From Chlorobium ferrooxidans DSM 13031 (GTDB taxonomy: Bacteria; Bacteroidota; Chlorobiia; Chlorobiales; Chlorobiaceae): DNA of 40,006 nucleotides. The position numbers and the translations under genes are program-made. Shown here one piece after another: positions 18,538 to 27,493 of this stretch. Numbering within the stretch: the stretch's first letter is position 1; every line of letters begins with the position of its first letter. Location of the stretch: NCBI RefSeq assembly GCF_000168715.1, contig NZ_AASE01000007.1:1-40006 (forward strand), in the 5' to 3' direction. A model generated the notes under the pieces. The model saw only the letters and a list, made by a program, of their open reading frames with translations, was not told the DNA's origin and did no database searches.

Positions 18538-19482
18538 TTACACAAAACAGATCGTATCCCGGTCGTGGCGGAAGCCGCGGAGGAATTCGGTGGCTTCCAT
18601 CGGTTTGCGGCCTTCGAGTTGCAGGGAGAGCAGTTCAATCCAGCCGTCAGAGCCTTTGGCAAAGAGGCGGCCATCCTTGACCTGAATGGTGCCGGGAGTT
18701 TCGGAAGAAGAAGTGATTTCGGATGTAGCTACTGAAGCCTTGAAGATCTTCATGGTTTTACCTTCAAACGTGGTCCATGCCGAGGGCCTCAGGGCAAGAC
18801 CCCTGATAAAGTTATGGATCTCCGCTGCCGTCTGCGACCAGTTGATCCGGGTGTTATCACGGGTAAGTTTGGGCGCACGGGAGGCAAGGGAATCATCCTG
18901 ACCGGAAACCGGAACCGAGCCGGAAGCCATCAGGCGGAGGGTTTCGACAACCACTCCGGCACCGATTACCGAGAGGCGACGGGCAAGATCAGTGGCATTT
19001 TCATCAGGAGCAACGGGAGTTTTTGCCGTAAGAATGATGTTTCCGGTATCAACACTCTTCTTGAGAAAAAATGTTGTCACTCCGGTCTCCTTTTCGCCCC
19101 GGATAATAGCCCAGTTGATCGGTGCGGCTCCCCGATAGGCGGGAAGAATCGATGCATGCAGATTAAACGCTCCGAGCCGGGCCTGTTCATAAACCTCTGG
19201 AGGAAGGATGCGGAAAGCAGCCACAACAATGGCGTCAGCCCGGCAGGCGGCTACTCTTGCAGCAAACTCCGGACTTGCGACATCATCGATTTCGTAAACC
19301 GCCAACCCAAGCGCAAGCGCTGCCTGTTTTACAGGGCAGGGTTCCGCTTCGGCATTTTTTTTTCTTCTGGGCTTGTCAGAACCGGTGACCACCAGAACCG
19401 GTTCAAATTCACTCTTCAACTCAGCTATTGCCTGCAGGGAGGGAACGGCAAATTCGGGTGTTCCCATAAAAACAATTCTCAT
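18538..19482 (-). CDS. fmt: Methionyl-tRNA formyltransferase
   Basis: Formylates initiator methionyl-tRNA using 10-formyltetrahydrofolate. The 314-aa product has the standard length. The N-terminal formyltransferase domain begins [16 protein letters not shown] and carries the catalytic residues Asn107 and His109 in [17 protein letters not shown], plus Asp145 in SVDTGNI. The C-terminal OB-like tRNA-binding domain (about 205-310) includes [20 protein letters not shown]. It starts 22 bases after the def stop, the common def-fmt arrangement that couples formylation and deformylation. Confidence 0.97.
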   Translation of the reverse strand: MRIVFMGTPEFAVPSLQAIAELKSEFEPVLVVTGSDKPRRKKNAEAEPCPVKQAALALGLAVYEIDDVASPEFAARVAACRADAIVVAAFRILPPEVYEQARLGAFNLHASILPAYRGAAPINWAIIRGEKETGVTTFFLKKSVDTGNIILTAKTPVAPDENATDLARRLSVIGAGVVVETLRLMASGSVPVSGQDDSLASRAPKLTRDNTRINWSQTAAEIHNFIRGLALRPSAWTTFEGKTMKIFKASVATSEITSSSETPGTIQVKDGRLFAKGSDGWIELLSLQLEGRKPMEATEFLRGFRHDRDTICFV

Positions 19483-19504
19483 AACAATTCAATATCGATT
19501 AGAC

Positions 19505-20065
19505 TCAACCCTGAGATGCTTTATGGAAAAAAGGCACAACAGGATACTCCGCGTCGATAATACCCGAGGCAATATCCGTCAGCTCTTTCTGGATTTTTTT
19601 CCGGCTGCGCTTCTCCATCCGGTCAACAAAGAGTGTCCCGTCAAGATGATCAATTTCATGCTGCAACGCTCTGGCCAGCATGCCGGAGAACTCACGGGTC
19701 CGCTCCAGGAAATGCTCATCACGGTATTTAAGCGAGATGACGGCCGGACGCTCCACATCACCGTTTACACCGGGTATGCTCAGGCACCCCTCCTCCATAA
19801 CATTGCATCCGCTGACAGCGAGAATGTGCGGATTGATGACCACCATCGGCTTTTCATTGGCATAGTTGTCAATGCAGGAGAGATCCAGTACAAGAAGCCG
19901 CACCGAATGACCGACCTGGGGGGCTGCAAGGCCTATCCCTTCGGCATTGCGCATCGACTCGAACATGGAGGCAATAAGCGCCTCAATGGTGCTGTCAATC
20001 CCTTTCAATGGTTTGGCTTTCTGTCGAAGAATATCATCACTATAGATGTTGATCGGTAAAATCAT
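19505..20065 (-). CDS. def: Peptide deformylase
   Basis: Metalloenzyme that removes the formyl group from nascent proteins. The 186-aa product contains all three motifs: GIGLAAPQVG (Gln50), EEGCLSIPG (Cys94, metal ligand) and QHEIDHLDG (His136, Glu137, His140). The start is ATG 20065. It is the first gene of the def-fmt pair; the antiporter gene upstream is on the same strand, 184 bases away. Confidence 0.97.
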   Translation of the reverse strand: MILPINIYSDDILRQKAKPLKGIDSTIEALIASMFESMRNAEGIGLAAPQVGHSVRLLVLDLSCIDNYANEKPMVVINPHILAVSGCNVMEEGCLSIPGVNGDVERPAVISLKYRDEHFLERTREFSGMLARALQHEIDHLDGTLFVDRMEKRSRKKIQKELTDIASGIIDAEYPVVPFFHKASQG

Positions 20066-20249
20066 ACGCTTTACTGCTTTTTTTCAGGGCATAATCTGCA
20101 ATATTGAAAAAAACCTTGACCGTCTGCATAAAGTTGCCGGACAGACAAGGGGTGAAGAGCTGAAACATGGCTGATAAAATAAGGAATATCTGTCAGATTT
20201 CATTCCCCCAGACCACTACCAGCGGCATCTTCCGGAAGGAGAGAGCCGG

Positions 20250-22445
20250 TTACCCGCCTTTGAACGAATCCGATATCTTTCTTTTATAGGCCGCGCCAAC
20301 CCTGTCAAAAAACTGTTTAAAACCCTGAAACCGGCCGAAAGAATTTCTAACCGACTCAACCGCACTCTCTGCACCGGTATCGTCAATGCTGCCGCTCTGT
20401 ACAGGATAGATCAGGATAAAGCTGTTTTTCCGGAAGAACCGGTTAAGATAGAGCGGAATTTTGGCCATTTTGCTGTGATAGGAGAGATGATTTTTCCGGC
20501 TCATGACAACGATGAGGTTATCATCATTTTTTATCTCCCGGGAGAGTACAAGAAAATCATTCCAGTCCCTGAAAACCTTGTATTCGGCATCGGAAATTGC
20601 AGCCGAATAGCGCTCTTTCAGAAAAGCAATGGTTGGCTGTGCTGCGTAAAGCACCAGTCGGCTTCCGGTGTTTTTCTGTATGATTATCAGTTTCTGCAGC
20701 CAGTGCTCAAAACCGATTTCATGTTCAGCTTCGGCAGGAATAACAACTATAGTCCGCCTGATTGTTGCCAGAGGCTGAACCGGCTTGTAGATAAAGGTTG
20801 TAACGTTGCACCGACCGAGTATGTTCTCCGATGCGCTGCCAAGAATAGTGTCAGTAAGCGGGCTTTTGTGATGCAAACCCATAATCAGGTCGGTGATCTT
20901 CTGCTCCCTGATCACACCGGCAATGCCGTTGACCAGATCACTGTCATAGCGGATCAGCGGAATCAGCTCATGATCGGTTGAGGAAGCTGAAACAGCGGCT
21001 TTTTCCAGAATTTTACCAGCATTCCTGGCGGCAGCATTATCGCTCATACTGTTATCGGCAACATGCAGGGCATAAAGGGCATTACGGGTTTTATGCGATT
21101 TAATGGTAATGCCGAGATTGACCAGTTCATCGACCGTAGTGAGATCGTTCATCGGAATAAGTATCCGTTCTTCAGCTGTCAGAACTCCTGTTTCAGTCAC
21201 CTCCTCTGCCGCTTCGGCACGTGCAATATTCTCGGCCCCTCTCTGGCCGACAAAGGTTGCAAGGGTACAGGTGACAAGAACAAAAAGAATAGTACCATTC
21301 AAAACACTTTCGTTGAGCAGTCTGACGGGATTGCCTTCAAGGGTATAGCCGGTAATAATATTGTAGCCTATCAAAACCGTTGCAAGAGCCACAGCGGCAT
21401 GAGCACTGATAAGCCCAAATATCAGTCTCCGCTGGTCAACTGAAAAACCGAAAAGCTTCTGGGTTATCCATGCAGAAAGATATTTGGCGACTGTAGCGGC
21501 TACAGTGATGACAATAGCCACCTTCAGGGTGTCATAATCCTTGAAAAAAGCCTGAATATTGATAAGCATGCCGACTCCGATCAGAAAAAACGGAATAAAA
21601 ATGGCATTGCCGACAAATTTGATCCGGTTCATGAGCGGTGAGGTATGCGGGATCAGACGGTTGAGGGAGAGCCCGCCGAGAAATGCGCCGATAATTGCGT
21701 CAACACCGGCTGCCTCGGCAAGAAAGCCTCCGAGGAAGACCATTGCAAGCACAAAAAGGTACTGAAGCACGCTGTCATCAAAACGCTTGAAAAACCATCG
21801 GGCAATGACCGGAAAAAGGAACAGAACAACAAGCCCGAACAGGGTGATTGAAATCAGCAGCGTGATCCAGAAAGTGGTTGTCAGAACCCCGGAGCTCATG
21901 CCGGCAACAACAGCAAGAACAAGCAGGGCAAGGGTATCGGTAATCATCGTCCCGCCGATGGAGATATTCACCGCTCTGTTTTTTGCTATGCCGAGCTTGC
22001 TGACAAGCGGATAGACAATGAGGGTGTGGGAGGCAAAGATACTGCCGATAAGAATCGATGAAAGCAGTGAAAAGCCAAGGATATAGAGCCCTACAACAAT
22101 ACCCAGGGCAATAGAGATGAAAAAGGTGTAGAGGCCGAACATGATGCTGTTGCCGCTGTTTTTGCGAAAATCAGCAACATCTATCTCCAGCCCGGCAAGA
22201 AACATGATATAGAGCAGTCCAACCGTTCCGAAGAGAATAATGCTGCTGTCTCGAAGCATCAGATTGAGCCCGTGAGGGCCTACGAGTGCGCCTGCAATGA
22301 TAAGCGTGACAAGGCTCGGAATTTTAAGCCGGTTGAGAAGAAGGGGGGCAAAAAGAATGATAAACAGTATCAGTGAAAACTGTAATACCGGATTTTTCAA
22401 AGGCAGAGATATATCAATCAGGCTCAGGAGCAGCATCATGTACAA
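20250..22445 (-). CDS. CPA2-family cation/proton antiporter with C-terminal universal-stress-like domains
   Basis: A 731-aa membrane protein. Residues about 10-410 contain about 12 hydrophobic segments of the Na+/H+ (K+/H+) exchanger domain, for example PSLVTLIIAGALVGPHGLNL, and EAAGVDAIIGAFLGGLSLNR with its membrane-embedded acidic residue. The cytoplasmic part, from about 430, reads TAEERILIPMNDLTTVDELV, then RRTIVVIPAEAEHEIGFE and onwards, consistent with two universal-stress-protein-like domains in place of KefB/KefC-type TrkA-N domains. It probably exchanges K+ or Na+ for protons at the inner membrane. Ion choice cannot be told. It stands alone; the next gene upstream is divergent. Confidence 0.86.
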   Translation of the reverse strand: MYMMLLLSLIDISLPLKNPVLQFSLILFIILFAPLLLNRLKIPSLVTLIIAGALVGPHGLNLMLRDSSIILFGTVGLLYIMFLAGLEIDVADFRKNSGNSIMFGLYTFFISIALGIVVGLYILGFSLLSSILIGSIFASHTLIVYPLVSKLGIAKNRAVNISIGGTMITDTLALLVLAVVAGMSSGVLTTTFWITLLISITLFGLVVLFLFPVIARWFFKRFDDSVLQYLFVLAMVFLGGFLAEAAGVDAIIGAFLGGLSLNRLIPHTSPLMNRIKFVGNAIFIPFFLIGVGMLINIQAFFKDYDTLKVAIVITVAATVAKYLSAWITQKLFGFSVDQRRLIFGLISAHAAVALATVLIGYNIITGYTLEGNPVRLLNESVLNGTILFVLVTCTLATFVGQRGAENIARAEAAEEVTETGVLTAEERILIPMNDLTTVDELVNLGITIKSHKTRNALYALHVADNSMSDNAAARNAGKILEKAAVSASSTDHELIPLIRYDSDLVNGIAGVIREQKITDLIMGLHHKSPLTDTILGSASENILGRCNVTTFIYKPVQPLATIRRTIVVIPAEAEHEIGFEHWLQKLIIIQKNTGSRLVLYAAQPTIAFLKERYSAAISDAEYKVFRDWNDFLVLSREIKNDDNLIVVMSRKNHLSYHSKMAKIPLYLNRFFRKNSFILIYPVQSGSIDDTGAESAVESVRNSFGRFQGFKQFFDRVGAAYKRKISDSFKGG

Positions 22446-22775
22446 TCCAGAAGTTATTCACTTGTCCTGCCGGTACTCTCTACAGGACTGGCCATGCTTT
22501 CAAACCAATAAAAAAAGGCATGCCGACAGTGAATTGAGGGTTACGTTCTGCTGATAACAGGAAAAAGATCACCATCACTGATGCCTGCCTGTTTTCTTAC
22601 CGGCAAAACCCTGTCCGGAAGCAAATATGCATATCTTTTCAGTTGAACACAAACCATCAGACAAGCCAGTACCGCCAGAGGAATTCCCGATAGCGCTATT
22701 GCACTGTAAAAGCAGTGATTATATTACCTGCACAACCAGAGATGGCGTTCCATCAAACATTTTGACTGCTCAACA
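22446..22775. other. Gene-free gap between the antiporter and the SMR transporter
   Basis: 330 bases between divergent genes. A short plus-strand ORF (22627-22836) overlaps the SMR gene and shows no family resemblance, so I reject it. No terminator is expected here, and no clear promoter pair was identified. Confidence 0.5.
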
Positions 22776-23102
22776 ATGCACTGGATCTACCTTATCATTG
22801 CAATCCTGTTTGAAGTATCCGGCACTACCTGCATGAAGTTCTCCTTCGGGTTCAGCAAACTTGTGCCGTCACTTTTTATCTTTATTTTCTACGCATTGAG
22901 CTTTACCTTTCTTTCGCTGGCACTAAAGGTATTGCCCGTCGCATTGTCTTATGCTATCTGGTCAGGGGTCGGAACAGCGGCAATTACCGTTATCGGCATC
23001 TTCTGGTTCGGAGAAGGTATCAATGCCATTAAACTTATCTCCCTCTTGCTGATTATTATCGGTGTAGCAGGGTTGCATTTCGGTCAGGAACAGGTTCACT
23101 AA
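22776..23102 (+). CDS. Small multidrug resistance (SMR) family transporter
   Basis: A 108-aa inner-membrane protein with four hydrophobic segments, the standard SMR size. Glu13 in IAILFEVSGTTCMKFS corresponds to the essential Glu14 of EmrE, which binds protons and cationic drugs or guanidinium. The third helix signature SYAIWSGVGTAAITVIG is conserved. It ends three bases before proB, so the two are co-transcribed, though the functional link is not obvious. Sub-type (EmrE-, SugE/Gdx- or spermidine-exporter-like) cannot be decided safely; the combination FEVSGTTCMK is more like EmrE/EbrA than Gdx. Confidence 0.88.
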   Translation: MHWIYLIIAILFEVSGTTCMKFSFGFSKLVPSLFIFIFYALSFTFLSLALKVLPVALSYAIWSGVGTAAITVIGIFWFGEGINAIKLISLLLIIIGVAGLHFGQEQVH

Positions 23103-23105
23103 CAG

Positions 23106-24194
23106 ATGAAGCATCAACAACAGCCTATCTACAGAAAGATTGTCGTAAAAGTCGGCACCAACGTCATTACCGGAAAAAATGGTCAGCTTGACCTTAAGAT
23201 TCTCGGCAGCCTCACCACGCAAATTGCCGAGCTTCAAAAACAGGGAATCCAGATAATTCTTGTCTCCTCAGGTGCTGTAGGGGCTGGCCGATCAGTGGTA
23301 AAACTCTCAGGAACACTTGCTCCGGTTGCTGCTCGTCAGGTACTGGCTTCAACAGGTCAGATAAAGCTGATCAGCACTTACAATGATCTCTTTCTGCAGC
23401 ACGGATTGATCACTGCCCAGATACTGGTCACCAAAGGGGATTTTCGTGACCGTCAGCATTATCTGAATATGCAGACCTGTTTTACATCCCTTCTGCAGCA
23501 GAATATAATCCCTGTTGTAAACGAAAATGACGCCGTTTCGGTGACCGAGCTGATGTTTACCGACAACGATGAGCTTTCCGGGCTCATTGCATCAATGATG
23601 GATGTTGAAGGATACATTATTCTCTCGCATGTGGACGGGCTGTTCGACCTTAAAACAGGCAATGGAGCCATCATCAGCGAAATTGACCCTTCGACAAAAC
23701 ACTTTCATCAGTATATCAATCCGGGGAAATCTGAGTTCGGACGCGGAGGGATGCTGACCAAATGTCATATAGCCCAGAAGCTCTCCCGGCTCGGAATAAC
23801 CGTCCATATTGCCAACGGACGTACGCCGGGTATTCTGCTCTCGATTCTCAACGGGGAAAAAACAGGCACCAAATTTCTCGCGCAAAAACCGACCCATGGG
23901 CCGAAACGGTGGATTGCAAACAGTGAAGGGCTTGAAAAAGGGGCGGTTACCATCAACAAGGGGGCGGAAGAAGCGCTTGTGGGTGATGAACGGGCCAACA
24001 GTCTTCTGCCCGTCGGTATTGAATCCGTTGATGGGCGCTTCCTCAAGGGCGATATTATCAAAGTCTGTTCAACGGATGGAGCCGCGATCGGTTACGGAAT
24101 GGCGCAATACAGCTCCGAAAAAGCACTCCAGGTGATGGGCAAGAATGGCCAGAAACCATTGATTCACTACGATTATCTCTACATAATATCTTGA
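23106..24194 (+). CDS. proB: Glutamate 5-kinase
   Basis: Phosphorylates glutamate, the first step of proline biosynthesis. The 362-aa product has an amino-acid kinase domain (about 9-265) with VVKVGTNVITG, LVSSGAVGAGR, VNENDAVSV, DNDELSGLIA and GRGGMLTKCHIAQKLSRLG. A C-terminal PUA domain (about 282-360) contains KGAVTINKGAEEAL. Start ATG 23106 directly after the SMR stop; proA follows after 12 bases, forming the proBA pair. Confidence 0.97.
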   Translation: MKHQQQPIYRKIVVKVGTNVITGKNGQLDLKILGSLTTQIAELQKQGIQIILVSSGAVGAGRSVVKLSGTLAPVAARQVLASTGQIKLISTYNDLFLQHGLITAQILVTKGDFRDRQHYLNMQTCFTSLLQQNIIPVVNENDAVSVTELMFTDNDELSGLIASMMDVEGYIILSHVDGLFDLKTGNGAIISEIDPSTKHFHQYINPGKSEFGRGGMLTKCHIAQKLSRLGITVHIANGRTPGILLSILNGEKTGTKFLAQKPTHGPKRWIANSEGLEKGAVTINKGAEEALVGDERANSLLPVGIESVDGRFLKGDIIKVCSTDGAAIGYGMAQYSSEKALQVMGKNGQKPLIHYDYLYIIS

Positions 24195-24206
24195 AATCCG
24201 TAAAAC

Positions 24207-25463
24207 ATGCAGGAAACCATAATTCGACAGCTTGCTTCGGTGCAGCAGGCAAGCAGAGAGATCATCACCCTCAGCGATGCAGGCATCAACAGCGTGCTCT
24301 CTGACCTTGCACAGAAAATACCCCTGCACAGCGAAGAGCTGCTCAATGCCAACATGAAAGACCTTGAACGGATGGATCCAGCCGATCCGATGTTTGACCG
24401 TCTGATGTTGAACGCTGCACGTCTTCAGGGCATTGCCGGTGATATCCAAAACGTTGCATTACTCCCCTCTCCGCTTGATCTGGTGCTTGAAGAGCGGGAA
24501 CTGCCTAACGGCCTTGGACTGAAAAAAGTAACCGTACCCATGGGTGTAATCGGCATCATCTATGAAGCACGCCCGAACGTCACCTTAGATGTTTTTGCGC
24601 TCTGCCTGAAGTCCGGAAATGCAACCGTGTTGAAAGGCGGAAGTGATGCATTGCATTCGAATATTGCCATTGTCAAGCTGATCCACTCGGTTCTCAGAGA
24701 GCACAACATCAATCCCGATGTGCTCTATCTGCTTCCGGCTGAACGGGAAGCAGCCGCCGTGATGCTCAATGCTGTCGGCTATATCGATATGATCATTCCC
24801 CGGGGCAGCCAGAAACTGATCGATTTTGTCCGCAACAACGCAAAGGTTCCGGTTATTGAAACCGGCGCCGGAATTGTACACACCTATTTCGATAAAAGCG
24901 GCAGCCTTGAGATCGGCAAAAAGGTCATATTCAACGCCAAAACCCGCCGTCCAAGTGTCTGCAACGCCCTTGATACGCTCGTGATGCACTGCGACCGCCT
25001 CAATGACCTTGCTGCCCTCGTGGAGCCCCTGCAGGAGAAGCAGGTGGTGCTCTTTGCCGATGAACCGGCCTACAGTAAACTCCAGGGGTTCTATCCTGAA
25101 GCGCTGCTGAAAAGGGCCGAACCGGAACACTTCGGCACCGAGTTCCTGTCGCTGAAAATGTCGGTTAAAACCGTCTCCTCTCTTGAAGAGGCTCTCGATC
25201 ATATTGCCCGATACAGCTCCCGGCACAGTGAGGCGATCATAACGGACGACCCGTCAGTAAAAGCCACATTTCTCAAAAGAGTTGATGCCGCCGTTGTCTA
25301 TGCAAACACCTCAACCGCATTCACCGACGGTGCACAGTTCGGCCTTGGAGCGGAGATCGGCATCAGTACCCAGAAGCTGCATGCCAGAGGCCCGATGGCC
25401 CTCAGAGAACTCACTACCTACAAATGGATCATCGAAGGTGACGGACAAGTGAGGCCGATGTGA
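24207..25463 (+). CDS. proA: Gamma-glutamyl phosphate reductase
   Basis: NADPH-dependent reductase that makes glutamate-5-semialdehyde from the ProB product. The 418-aa protein matches the family in length, with [45 protein letters not shown] and the catalytic Cys252 in [12 protein letters not shown]. The end [13 protein letters not shown] is typical of ProA. It is the last gene of the SMR-proB-proA cluster; no clear hairpin terminator was seen in the following 240 bases before hicA. Confidence 0.97.
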   Translation: MQETIIRQLASVQQASREIITLSDAGINSVLSDLAQKIPLHSEELLNANMKDLERMDPADPMFDRLMLNAARLQGIAGDIQNVALLPSPLDLVLEERELPNGLGLKKVTVPMGVIGIIYEARPNVTLDVFALCLKSGNATVLKGGSDALHSNIAIVKLIHSVLREHNINPDVLYLLPAEREAAAVMLNAVGYIDMIIPRGSQKLIDFVRNNAKVPVIETGAGIVHTYFDKSGSLEIGKKVIFNAKTRRPSVCNALDTLVMHCDRLNDLAALVEPLQEKQVVLFADEPAYSKLQGFYPEALLKRAEPEHFGTEFLSLKMSVKTVSSLEEALDHIARYSSRHSEAIITDDPSVKATFLKRVDAAVVYANTSTAFTDGAQFGLGAEIGISTQKLHARGPMALRELTTYKWIIEGDGQVRPM

Positions 25464-25646
25464 TGGGTGTGGAGAGATGTTGTTTCTAGCAAAGGACTCT
25501 GCATTATTGGGGAATAAAGTAAAATCAATTAATCAAAGCCATACCAGAGAAGAAAAAGGCAACAACAATGGGAGATATCCGGGGGTGTTCAGAAGATTGA
25601 AAGCGAAAAATCCATACACATCGCTTCATTATCTTTGCATCTCTTG

Positions 25647-25679
25647 TATAGTGATATCACATTTAGTATCATACATCTT
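25647..25679 (+). promoter_or_regulatory. Candidate hicAB promoter and operator
   Basis: TATAGT (25647-25652), a possible -10 box, is overlapped and followed by the perfect palindrome GTGATATCAC (25651-25660) and then AGTATCATAC. Such dyads over the -10 are typical targets of the HicB antitoxin. No good -35 box is seen. If this is right, transcription begins near 25659 and the in-frame ATG at 25635 cannot be the hicA start. Confidence 0.35.
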
Positions 25680-25709
25680 GTAAGCCAAGCAGATAAAATC
25701 CTTCAGCAG

Positions 25710-25904
25710 ATGCAAAACAATCCGCTGGACTGGCGGATTGAAAGTCTGAAAACCGTTGCCGGCGCTTACAACATCGAATGGCGGCAGCGAGGTACAAGCC
25801 ACGTCGTTTTTGTTCGCGCTGATGGCCGGACGTTACCTGTCCCTGCTCATAGGCCCATTAAACCGGTATACATAAAGAAATTTGTTGATTTTGTAATGGA
25901 GTAA
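25710..25904 (+). CDS. hicA: HicA-family mRNA interferase toxin
   Basis: Small dsRBD-like toxin that cleaves mRNA. The 64-aa reading from ATG 25710 covers NNPLDWRIESLKTVAGAYNI, RQRGTSHVVFVR with the catalytic-type His, and LPVPAHRPIKPVYIKKFVDF, all typical. Family members usually begin a little earlier, as (M)SxADKILQQM. Here that upstream sequence is present in frame (SQADKILQQMQ), but the codon before it is GTA, not ATG or GTG. Either translation starts at 25710, or the native start codon has mutated and the toxin is weakened. hicB follows after 11 bases. Confidence 0.82.
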   Translation: MQNNPLDWRIESLKTVAGAYNIEWRQRGTSHVVFVRADGRTLPVPAHRPIKPVYIKKFVDFVME

Positions 25905-25915
25905 TGGAGTGATCT

Positions 25916-26272
25916 ATGAAAGATTTAAGCAAATACCCGTTTGAAATTCGTCCTCTTTCAAAAAAAGAGGGTGGTGGTTATATGATTTCATTTACTGACT
26001 TTTCAGAGTGTATTTCAGATGGCGAAACAATAGCGGAAGCAATTGAAAATGGTATGGATGCCTTGCAAGAAACGATTGCTGCCCTGGAAAGCCTGAACAT
26101 GCCTGTTCCGGAACCAGATAGTGGTGGCTCGCACAGTGGCAAGTTTATTCAACGGGTTCCTAAAAGTATTCACGCCCGTTTGGTTATGAGAGCCAAACAA
26201 GAGGATGTCAGCATGAACTCTCTTGTACTATCCATACTCGCAGAGAGCCTGGGCAAGCGCGAAAAAGTTTAA
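25916..26272 (+). CDS. hicB: HicB-family antitoxin
   Basis: A 118-aa antitoxin that neutralises HicA and represses the operon. Residues about 8-65 form the partial RNase H-like fold: YPFEIRPLSKKEGGGYMISF, SECISDGETIAEAIENGMDA. The C-terminal part (about 80-113), RVPKSIHARLVMRAKQE followed by SMNSLVLSILAESL, is a ribbon-helix-helix DNA-binding domain. It follows hicA directly. The pair sits between proA and lolD and ends 13 bases before lolD, looking like an insertion into that gene cluster. Confidence 0.9.
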   Translation: MKDLSKYPFEIRPLSKKEGGGYMISFTDFSECISDGETIAEAIENGMDALQETIAALESLNMPVPEPDSGGSHSGKFIQRVPKSIHARLVMRAKQEDVSMNSLVLSILAESLGKREKV

Positions 26273-26285
26273 CAAAAAATTGACC

Positions 26286-26987
26286 ATGCTTGAAGCCAGA
26301 AACATCACCAAGTCCTATACCCTTCCGGGGCAGCAGGCAATTCCGATTCTCAGGGGTATCAATCTCCTGATCGGTGAGGGAGAGATGGTTACCATTGTGG
26401 GCGCATCGGGCAGCGGCAAGACAACACTGCTCAATGTGCTCGGCACTCTCGACACACCCGACAGCGGAGAGATCCTCTTTGACAAAGAGCAGCTCTTCAG
26501 GGATAAAAAATATACCCTCTCGCCAAAAGCGCTGGCAAAGTTCAGGAACCAGAAAATCGGATTTGTCTTCCAGTTCCACCACCTCCTGAGCGACTTCACG
26601 GCTATTGAAAATGTTGCCATGCCGGAGTTCATCGCAACGGGAAAACTCCCTCCGGCAAAAAAGCGGGCCGCCGAGCTGCTTGAAAGCCTCGGTCTCTCTG
26701 AGCGGCTCGACCACCTTCCCTCGGAACTCTCCGGCGGAGAGCAGCAGCGGGTCGCCATTGCCCGCGCCCTGATGAACCGGCCAAAGCTTGTGCTTGCCGA
26801 TGAGCCGAGCGGCAACCTCGACAGCAAAAACAGCCGCATGCTCTATGAGCTGATGGCAAAACTGAGCAAGGAACGCAAAACCTCCTTTATCATTGTCACC
26901 CACAACGAGGAGTATGCCGCCCTCTCCGACCGCTGCCTCCACATGCAGGACGGATTGCTGCACGCCGGGTTTGAAGCAGTTATGTGA
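26286..26987 (+). CDS. lolD: LolD-type ABC transporter ATPase (lipoprotein release)
   Basis: Cytoplasmic ATP-binding subunit of a MacB/LolD-like transporter, 233 aa. Walker [10 protein letters not shown] (39-47), signature [15 protein letters not shown] (148-162), Walker [13 protein letters not shown] (168-179) and the switch His in VTHNEEYA are intact. [20 protein letters not shown] is characteristic of LolD, which drives extraction of outer-membrane lipoproteins. No LolC/LolE-like permease is adjacent, so partner subunits must be elsewhere. The start ATG 26286 gives the normal N terminus; a longer in-frame ORF from 26223 overlaps hicB and is rejected. Confidence 0.88.
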   Translation: MLEARNITKSYTLPGQQAIPILRGINLLIGEGEMVTIVGASGSGKTTLLNVLGTLDTPDSGEILFDKEQLFRDKKYTLSPKALAKFRNQKIGFVFQFHHLLSDFTAIENVAMPEFIATGKLPPAKKRAAELLESLGLSERLDHLPSELSGGEQQRVAIARALMNRPKLVLADEPSGNLDSKNSRMLYELMAKLSKERKTSFIIVTHNEEYAALSDRCLHMQDGLLHAGFEAVM

Positions 26988-27068
26988 CACGCTAAAACCT
27001 ATATTTGCTTTTCATTTAATCGATTACTAACATCAAACCAACCCTTCTTTTTGAAAAGGTAGAGCACT

Positions 27069-27323
27069 ATGGAACAAGTCCGAGTCAGAAAAAGACTCCA
27101 GATTACTATTCCCACGCGTATTGCTGAATTGGCTCATATAAAGCCGGACGATATACTTGAGGTTTCTTTCAATAACGGAGTGGTCACCCTGATTCCGCTA
27201 TCACGTAAAATACGGAATGATTCGCCGATGACTTATGCGGGAATCGCTCGGGGAATTTGGGGTAAAACAACTCAGGAAATTGAAGCAGAACATCAGAAAG
27301 CCCATGAATCCTGGCAACTTTAG
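27069..27323 (+). CDS. AbrB/MazE/SpoVT-family antitoxin
   Basis: An 84-aa protein with an N-terminal swapped-hairpin AbrB domain: VRVRKRLQITIPTRIAELAH, then KPDDILEVSFNNGVVTLIPL. The C-terminal helix TTQEIEAEHQKAHESWQL is the kind that wraps a PIN toxin. AAAAGGTAGAG before ATG 27069 is a good ribosome binding site. The toxin frame starts at ATG 27304 inside the last codons of this gene, the usual overlapping arrangement, but that toxin is broken. The gene therefore appears to be a solitary antitoxin. Confidence 0.82.
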   Translation: MEQVRVRKRLQITIPTRIAELAHIKPDDILEVSFNNGVVTLIPLSRKIRNDSPMTYAGIARGIWGKTTQEIEAEHQKAHESWQL

Positions 27324-27482
27324 CGAACTAACTCAATCACTAATAATGCAATAAGCTATTGCTAAACAGGAAAACCGAATGCAATTATAGCAGGGTGTAA
27401 ATTTATCATTACCAACGACAGCGGCATCAAATCAAACAACCTCATTGAGGTAATCCATCTTTCCGCATTGCTGGCCAAATAA
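27304..27482 (+). pseudogene. Internally deleted PIN-domain (VapC-like) toxin
   Basis: ATG 27304 overlaps the antitoxin end and reads MNPGNFSELTQSLIMQ before a stop at 27354; MNPGNFxEL is a familiar start of such PIN toxins. A second frame, open from 27366 to TAA 27482, reads PNAIIAGCKFIITNDSGIK and then a leucine-rich EVIHLSALLAK. This resembles the PIN C terminus (PDAI...AGCxFxTND...LEV..L). The central region with the acidic catalytic residues is absent. An internal deletion plus frameshift is the simplest reading. Confidence 0.72.
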
Positions 27483-27493
27483 ACTGCTGATCT

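Noticed and set aside
22627..22836. Plus-strand ORF of 69 aa before the SMR gene
   Set aside because: It runs out of frame into the conserved SMR gene and shows no recognisable pattern.
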